A stretch of DNA of 64,000 bases, from positions 53,786,046 to 53,850,045 of the forward strand of contig NC_088302.1 in assembly GCF_032854445.1 (NCBI RefSeq). The letters are read 5' to 3'. The first letter of the stretch is position 1. The number at the start of each line of letters is the position of its first letter. This stretch comes from Liolophura sinensis. Lineage: Eukaryota; Mollusca; Polyplacophora; Chitonida; Chitonidae. Shown one piece after another: positions 58,786 through 64,000 of this stretch. A model generated the notes under the pieces. That model was not told the origin of the DNA, made no database searches, and saw only the letters and a list, made by a program, of their open reading frames with translations. Made by a program: the position numbers and the translations under genes.

Positions 58786-60112
58786 TCAAGATTGCATTTT
58801 AGCCCTATCCGGGTTGGGAGAGGGGTGGGCTACAGGGACCAGAAGGACTGCATCAGCAGTTTTCTTTGCTGCCACAAAATGACAGAAGGCATAAATGTTT
58901 TGTAACATTTTAGGGCATTCTAGCATGGTTGTGTTAACAATTAACAGTTGACTTCTGGTCCAAATATCCAAATGGTAAATTCCAAATGGCACTCACTAGG
59001 GGTCTTTTCATGATTCCAAATACCAAAGAAAACAGCAAGACTTTTCATTATTTCAGAGGGACATTCACACTCTCATTCAGGGGATGCCAAGGCTGTTTAA
59101 TCAGCATCTTGCTCCTTAATTTGGTGTCTTTATTGCATGGTGGCTTTAATTACGGAGCCTTAGGTGTTTGAAGTGATTGATTCATTGTGCGATCAAGCTG
59201 TCTGGAGAAAGGAGAAGATATCTCTTCTCTTCCACAGAACAAAGTAAAGTGATTCATCCAACTCACTCTGAAACATTACTGTTTGTGGACGTTTGACCTT
59301 GAAGTTAAATGTGTCAAGCGTTTGATTTAGAAGGGAACATTCCTTATAAGAAGAGTTTTTCATTGTACGTTTTCATTAACTCCCATAGTCTGTTTGTGGT
59401 GATTATGGATTAACGCTGGTATTTCTTGAGGAAGACTCCTGTTTTGTGCAATCTAGAGCTTCTAATGCACGATTGCAGCATCGAGATCCATCTTGTGTAG
59501 GGCAAAACGTCAAGTTTTGGGATTACTGTTCTAAGTCTGCTCTCTGCTGCCATCTGCACCAAGCTAAGCAAACTGGATAGGAGACTCGTTCTGGTTTCGT
59601 TCATTAGAGAACAACTGCATCTGCATGATAATCCTTGAAACATCTTTGTATGTTTTACTACTGGGAGAGATTACGTGCACAATTTCATCTCTAAAGAGCG
59701 AATATCTTGAGATCTATAAAACAACGTTTTCGGTGGTATGCTCTGGAAATAGTTGATGTATCCCTACAAAATCTACCGGTAATGGTTACAGGTTAATCAC
59801 AAGCACCTTTAGATAGTACAATCAGTTTTTTGTAATAGTGAAGATGTTACTGAACCAGCAATCACGCTACTTTTTTTGAATTTGGCTGTGTTCAAATCCT
59901 TTTGTCTGATGTGCATCGCTCGTTGTAGAATCTTTCGCGAACCTAGTCTTCTCGAGATATCCAGGTTCAGAGCCATCATCAAAACAATGAATGATGCCTG
60001 CCTGCTCCATTTGCAAAGTGGTGTCTTCATCAACGAATGATATATCCATTAAGAAATAATCTGCTTTAGGGTCTATTGAGTTAATATATTTATGGCTCAT
60101 AGTACCGGACAT
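58786..60112 (-). pseudogene. Degenerate coding-like region, unassigned
   Basis: Several reverse-strand frames in succession look more protein-like than background. 60112-59867 encodes MSGTMSHKYINSIDPKAD, then YFLMDISFVDEDTTLQMEQA and GIIHCFDDGSEPGYLEKTRF. A frame near 59700 reads LFRDEIVHVISPSSKTYKDV. 58992-58786 reads HLDIWTRSQLLIVNTTMLEC and ends near NPDRAKMQS. They are in different frames with stops between them. This could be a decayed gene or transposon protein, or separate exons. I do not recognise the family, and chance cannot be ruled out. Confidence 0.25.
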
Positions 60113-61150
60113 TTAAATCACAGGTAAGGAAATGGCACGAACGTTTACTTACCTGAGCTTATCTACCTTAACTCATCGTAATAATGGGTGTAAATAAAAG
60201 AAGTGCACAGCTGGGCATATAAACTAGTAATAAACTGTTATCAACCTAGCTGAAAACCTTGCAAATCTTACATGAAAATTGTACAGCCCAGCTGAATATT
60301 CAGCTAATAGCGTACATGAAATACAGACAAAATATGGCCCGCTATATTTTTTTGCTTCAAAAACAGTGCAAACCACCCTTTTAAATTGGTTTTATTATAT
60401 TATTAACTGAGAGCCCACCATATATATACGTTTCTCTTGCTTTTTGTAATCTACGCAATGCCTCATAAGGTAATTTTTCACTTTATTAAAATGTGTCATA
60501 GAGCTACCATTGCAGAAAGGCTATCATGTCTTAATTTACTTCTACTGACCCTATAAACATGTTAGTACCAATTAGGTTTGGCCACCTCAGGTGGTACCAA
60601 TATCATGTCTTGTCCATGGACTAATAACACAATAACTGTACTTTATGTATTGGTTATACCACAAAGCTGTGTTGTACTTCCGAGAAATGTCAGCTGGGCA
60701 GCGTTCGAATTCAATCAAACTCCCCAATCAACCACATTTCATTTATACCTTGAGTAGCGTAGCTTTATATTCAAAGAATATGTAAAATCGAACAATTGCA
60801 CTTGATATTATGTTGTGTTATGTTGTGCTTCCATCTGTATTGGGTTCGGTATTTCGATGCATTCAAAACTATTGGGGTTGAGAAATTCTGGAAAACCCTT
60901 GTGCAAACCAACGCTCCCTATCAGGTATCTGGGCAGCCTCCTGACGCAAGGCTGCAGTCATCCAAACCAAAGAGAAACACATATGACTGGAAGATGCCAA
61001 AACTGGCAAAGACTACTGGTTGGCACTGATACAGCCTCTTTACGACTCCGCTAGCAAGGTCCTCTGTGTACACGATTCCTAATAATTTCCATACACTGTA
61101 CTTCGTAATGCCAGTATACTGTGTTCACCGATTAAATACATGCTGTGTTG
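60113..61150. other. Non-coding stretch, no gene seen
   Basis: Two overlapping forward frames at 60796-61054 (under 80 codons). One contains YLGSLLTQGC, faintly like the end of a LINE reverse transcriptase, but too little to call. Confidence 0.35.
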
Positions 61151-61151
61151 C

Positions 61152-61231
61152 ATTGTGTCAATATATTAAGCTAAGTTGTGTCAAAATACTATGCTGTATT
61201 ATGTCAATATATTAAGCTAAGTTGTGTCAAC
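61152..61231. repeat. Short tandem duplication, ~45-bp unit
   Basis: tgtcaatatattaagctaag and ttgtgtcaa occur twice in succession, with a short ctatgctgtatta-type link. It lies 70 bp before the 61-bp array. Confidence 0.7.
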
Positions 61232-61300
61232 CGACGCTGCAGTTTTGTGTTTAGACTTACCCTGTTGTCGTGAGTGTATCTATGTATATATGTAAACGTT

Positions 61301-61975
61301 GTTGTACTGTTAATGTAAACGCTGTTTACATCCTGCTCAGTGTCTGTCCATCCCTCATGGTGTTGTACTGTTAAAGTGAACTCTGTTTACATCCTTCCTG
61401 CCCAGTGTCTGTCCAGCCCTCATGGTGTTGTACTGTTAATGTGAACGCTGTTTACACCCTGCCCAGTGTCTGTTCATCCCTCATGGCGTTGTGCTGTTCA
61501 TGTGAACGCTGTTTACATCCTGCCCAGTGTCTCTTCATCTCTCATGGCGTTGTCCTGTTAAAGTGAGCGCTGTTTACATCCTGCCCAGTGTCTGTCTATC
61601 ATTCATGGCGTGGTACTGTTCATGTGAACGTTGTTTACATCCTCTCCAGTGTCTGTCCATCCCTCATGGCGTTGTACTGTTAATGTGAACGTTGTTTACA
61701 TCCTGCCCAGTGTCTGTCTATCATTCATGGCGTGGTACTGTTCATGTGAACGTTGTTTACATCCTCTCCAGTGTCTGTCCATCCCTCATGGCGTTGTACT
61801 GTTAATGTGAACGTTGTTTACATCCTGCCCAGTGTCTGTCCATCCCTCATGGTGTTGTACTGTTAATGTGAACGTTGTTTACATCCTGCCCAGTGTCTGT
61901 CCATCCCTCATGGTGTTGTACTGTTAATGTGAACGTTGTTTACATCCTGCCCAGTGTCTGTCCATCCCTCATGGT
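61301..61975. repeat. 61-bp tandem array, 11 copies
   Basis: gttgtactgttaatgtgaac begins units at 61301, 61362, 61427, 61488, 61549, 61610, 61671, 61732, 61793, 61854 and 61915, with gttgtttacatcctgcccag and tgtctgtccatccctcatgg in each. One unit has a 4-bp insertion. Units at 61610 and 61732 share the variants ggtactgttcatg and cctctccag, so a two-unit block (122 bp) has been duplicated. The last three copies are almost identical. Confidence 0.97.
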
Positions 61976-64000
61976 GTTTTAGGTATGGTATATTCTTTCT
62001 TGGCAGAAGCCTTAAACACTAACTAATTCGACAGCGTGAAATTGGATTTTGCTATGATGGATGGCGTCTTGATAAAACATCGGCGAGAACGTGAGTCTGC
62101 GTTATCTCTGTCACAGACCGCCCAAAATAAAAAATCTTAAAGCAGGTCAGCGTTACTTACAGATCGAGAGAACACCAACGAATGCCTCCATCTCTTTCTA
62201 TTGCCAGTATATATATCCTTGAATCTATCATTTTTGCGATTGATAGACTGATTTTCTGATTGAATGATTACATGGTATATTCTGGATAATTTTGGCTGGA
62301 CAAGACGGAATATTCTTTGATCGATGGGTGAAATAGGTGTCTAAATTAGTTTGTCTAATTCAATTCATTCTAATGGATTATTTAGTTAGTGAAATGGTAA
62401 TTATCCTCATCTGATTTCCGTGATCGGTGGAAACGTCCGCTGGTAGATTTTTTTCTTATTTTCGGTTTTTTATATTGATCGGTAGATTTTTTATCCGGAT
62501 GAAACCAATGGCCACTGTATATTCCATCTAAATCCTTTGGAAGTTTGTAATAGACTGCTGAGAAACATCGACCGCCTGCATTATCTGATGTTTCTGGACA
62601 TATTCCACGAAGAGTTTCCAATCATTTAGCTCGCCAAAGAGCCACCTTCTTCATACGAGCTGCCAAGAAAGAATGTCTGTATTCCCAGCTCAGTATGTGT
62701 GGCTAAATGTATATAACAGGTGCTGAGGTTATTGGGTAGATCAACTCGCTCCACACCGCGTTGTATTGTTTAGTGTAGGTCCACTAAAGACGGGGCGCCG
62801 AGTGAAGACATCATCCCGGTGAGTCAGGCCTGACCTTTACGTACTCCCGCAAAACAATAAAAACAATAACGGCTGCAAAGGCGTCACCAAGTGAACCCGG
62901 TTACGAGGAAAACTGGGAATAGCTCAAGGTAGCGGCCATGCAGCAAGCTGAAGGAGCAGCAAATGGAATCAGCGAATGGGGGAGCCTTGAGGTTAATGAG
63001 AAGTTAGGCGGTAAATATCGGTCAAATTTTGCCATTTCCTCCAGTCTAATTGATGGCCATCCCCCCTTCCTACCCCCCCTCCACCACCACTTCCTCAACT
63101 TAATCTTTCTCCCCATATTTCTATACATCTGCCTCTCTATACCAACACTACAACGGAGCAACAGCAAAGCATGGACTCTTAATTTCTGTATTCACTGATT
63201 GATGGTAAGTTCGGTAAGCATATATAAATCTCACAGTGCAGTATAAGCAATGTACACGTGTTATTTATGTTACGTAACAGAGTACCGAAAGTCGGGTGTG
63301 GAGAATCGCCCAGGCTCATAACTATCGTCTTATATAACGTAATTACGCAAGTTGTCTCGCATAACACGGGGATTCGCCAGACAGAAAATATGTTGGCTTA
63401 CATTAATCTTCTGGAGTAAATTTTTAGAAAGACTGTGTTCATGATCAGCACATGGTTATGTTATTAACACGGCATAGCCACGTCATAGCAGAAAACTCAG
63501 TCCTAATTACGACACAGCCAAGAGATAATCAGCAGATGATGAGTTACAGCCGCACGACATAACCGGGCCATCAAAGTCATAATCACTACATGTTCGTACA
63601 AAAAACAATATTTTTTTAACAGAGAAATATATCCTCATACAAGATTCGTGTTAACAACCCTTATTTTGGAGTCTTCGAAAGGAAATCTTTTGCCAACTTT
63701 TTTTTTGGCCTTGAGGCCAACTTAAATATGATTTATTTATTATTTGGATGGATATTTGTTTTATTTATCTGTTCATTTAGCTGCTGTTTATGTCTCGGTG
63801 AAAATTTTGTTTCATTTATACATTTAAGTTTATTTTTAGAAAAAGCCGTACATTTTTGTAACTGACATATAGATCCCGTCAATTACGTAAGCGACTTTCT
63901 GGTGCGAAAGATTGGTAAAACATACAAGAGTTGAATTGGTGGCCGTGGTTTCATGTCAAACATGATCTCCTCCTGTATTTCTTTCTTTCTCCCTCTCTCT
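61976..64000. other. 2 kb with no supported gene
   Basis: Short frames only (79 codons at 62382-62621 reverse, 88 at 62901-63167 reverse), with no domain. A C-rich stretch lies at 63061-63092 and a pyrimidine tract runs off the window end (63979-64000). Confidence 0.4.

Noticed and set aside
60815-61054. LINE reverse-transcriptase remnant (YLGSLLTQGC)
   Set aside because: Only a ten-residue resemblance, and no supporting motifs upstream or downstream.

Overview
The window is eukaryotic nuclear DNA: AT-rich, gene-poor, with no operons or long bacterial-type reading frames. It most likely comes from a mollusc (bivalve or gastropod). The main evidence is one SINE family present in at least thirteen copies on both strands, with a tRNA-like head, a central core of the V-SINE type, and a 3' end reading cgtaaaacaccaatcaaat followed by taaataaata. 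This matches my recollection of the molluscan RUDI-like V-SINEs. A brachiopod or other lophotrochozoan cannot be excluded from sequence alone. Several copies have clean target-site duplications.

About 9.5 kb (roughly 15%) is tandem repeat in at least ten unrelated arrays: a dimeric ~112-bp array (2.0-3.1 kb), a 39-bp minisatellite (3.5-5.3 kb), a ~20-bp degenerate array (9.5-9.9 kb), a 77-bp array (13.3-14.3 kb), a ~76-bp array split by a SINE (15.7-16.1 kb), a 30-bp array (19.3-20.8 kb), a ~175-bp array with an inverted first unit (27.4-28.4 kb), a 79-bp array (31.6-32.5 kb), a 41-bp array closed by a SINE (40.5-41.3 kb) and a 61-bp array (61.3-62.0 kb). Most long open frames in the window are by-products of arrays whose period is a multiple of three (39 and 30 bp).

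The best autonomous mobile element is a Tc1-like DNA transposon at 37.93-39.46 kb. It has matching terminal inverted repeats, TA duplications and a DD34E transposase interrupted by one in-frame TGA. A possible non-autonomous element lies at 25.99-27.40 kb.

Ordinary protein-coding content is sparse. The strongest candidate is a 226-residue single-pass membrane protein at 44.94-45.62 kb. Three weaker coding stretches are recorded at low confidence: a cysteine-rich exon at 43.5-43.8 kb, a 186-bp reverse-strand exon at 53.5-53.7 kb, and a degenerate reverse-strand region at 58.8-60.1 kb. The rest looks intergenic or intronic. I found no convincing undescribed gene system. The most unusual signals are structural: a single-unit paralogue of the 39-bp array 30 kb away, regularly spaced TGACGT cores, mirrored GC-rich motif clusters, and a perfect 40-bp palindrome.
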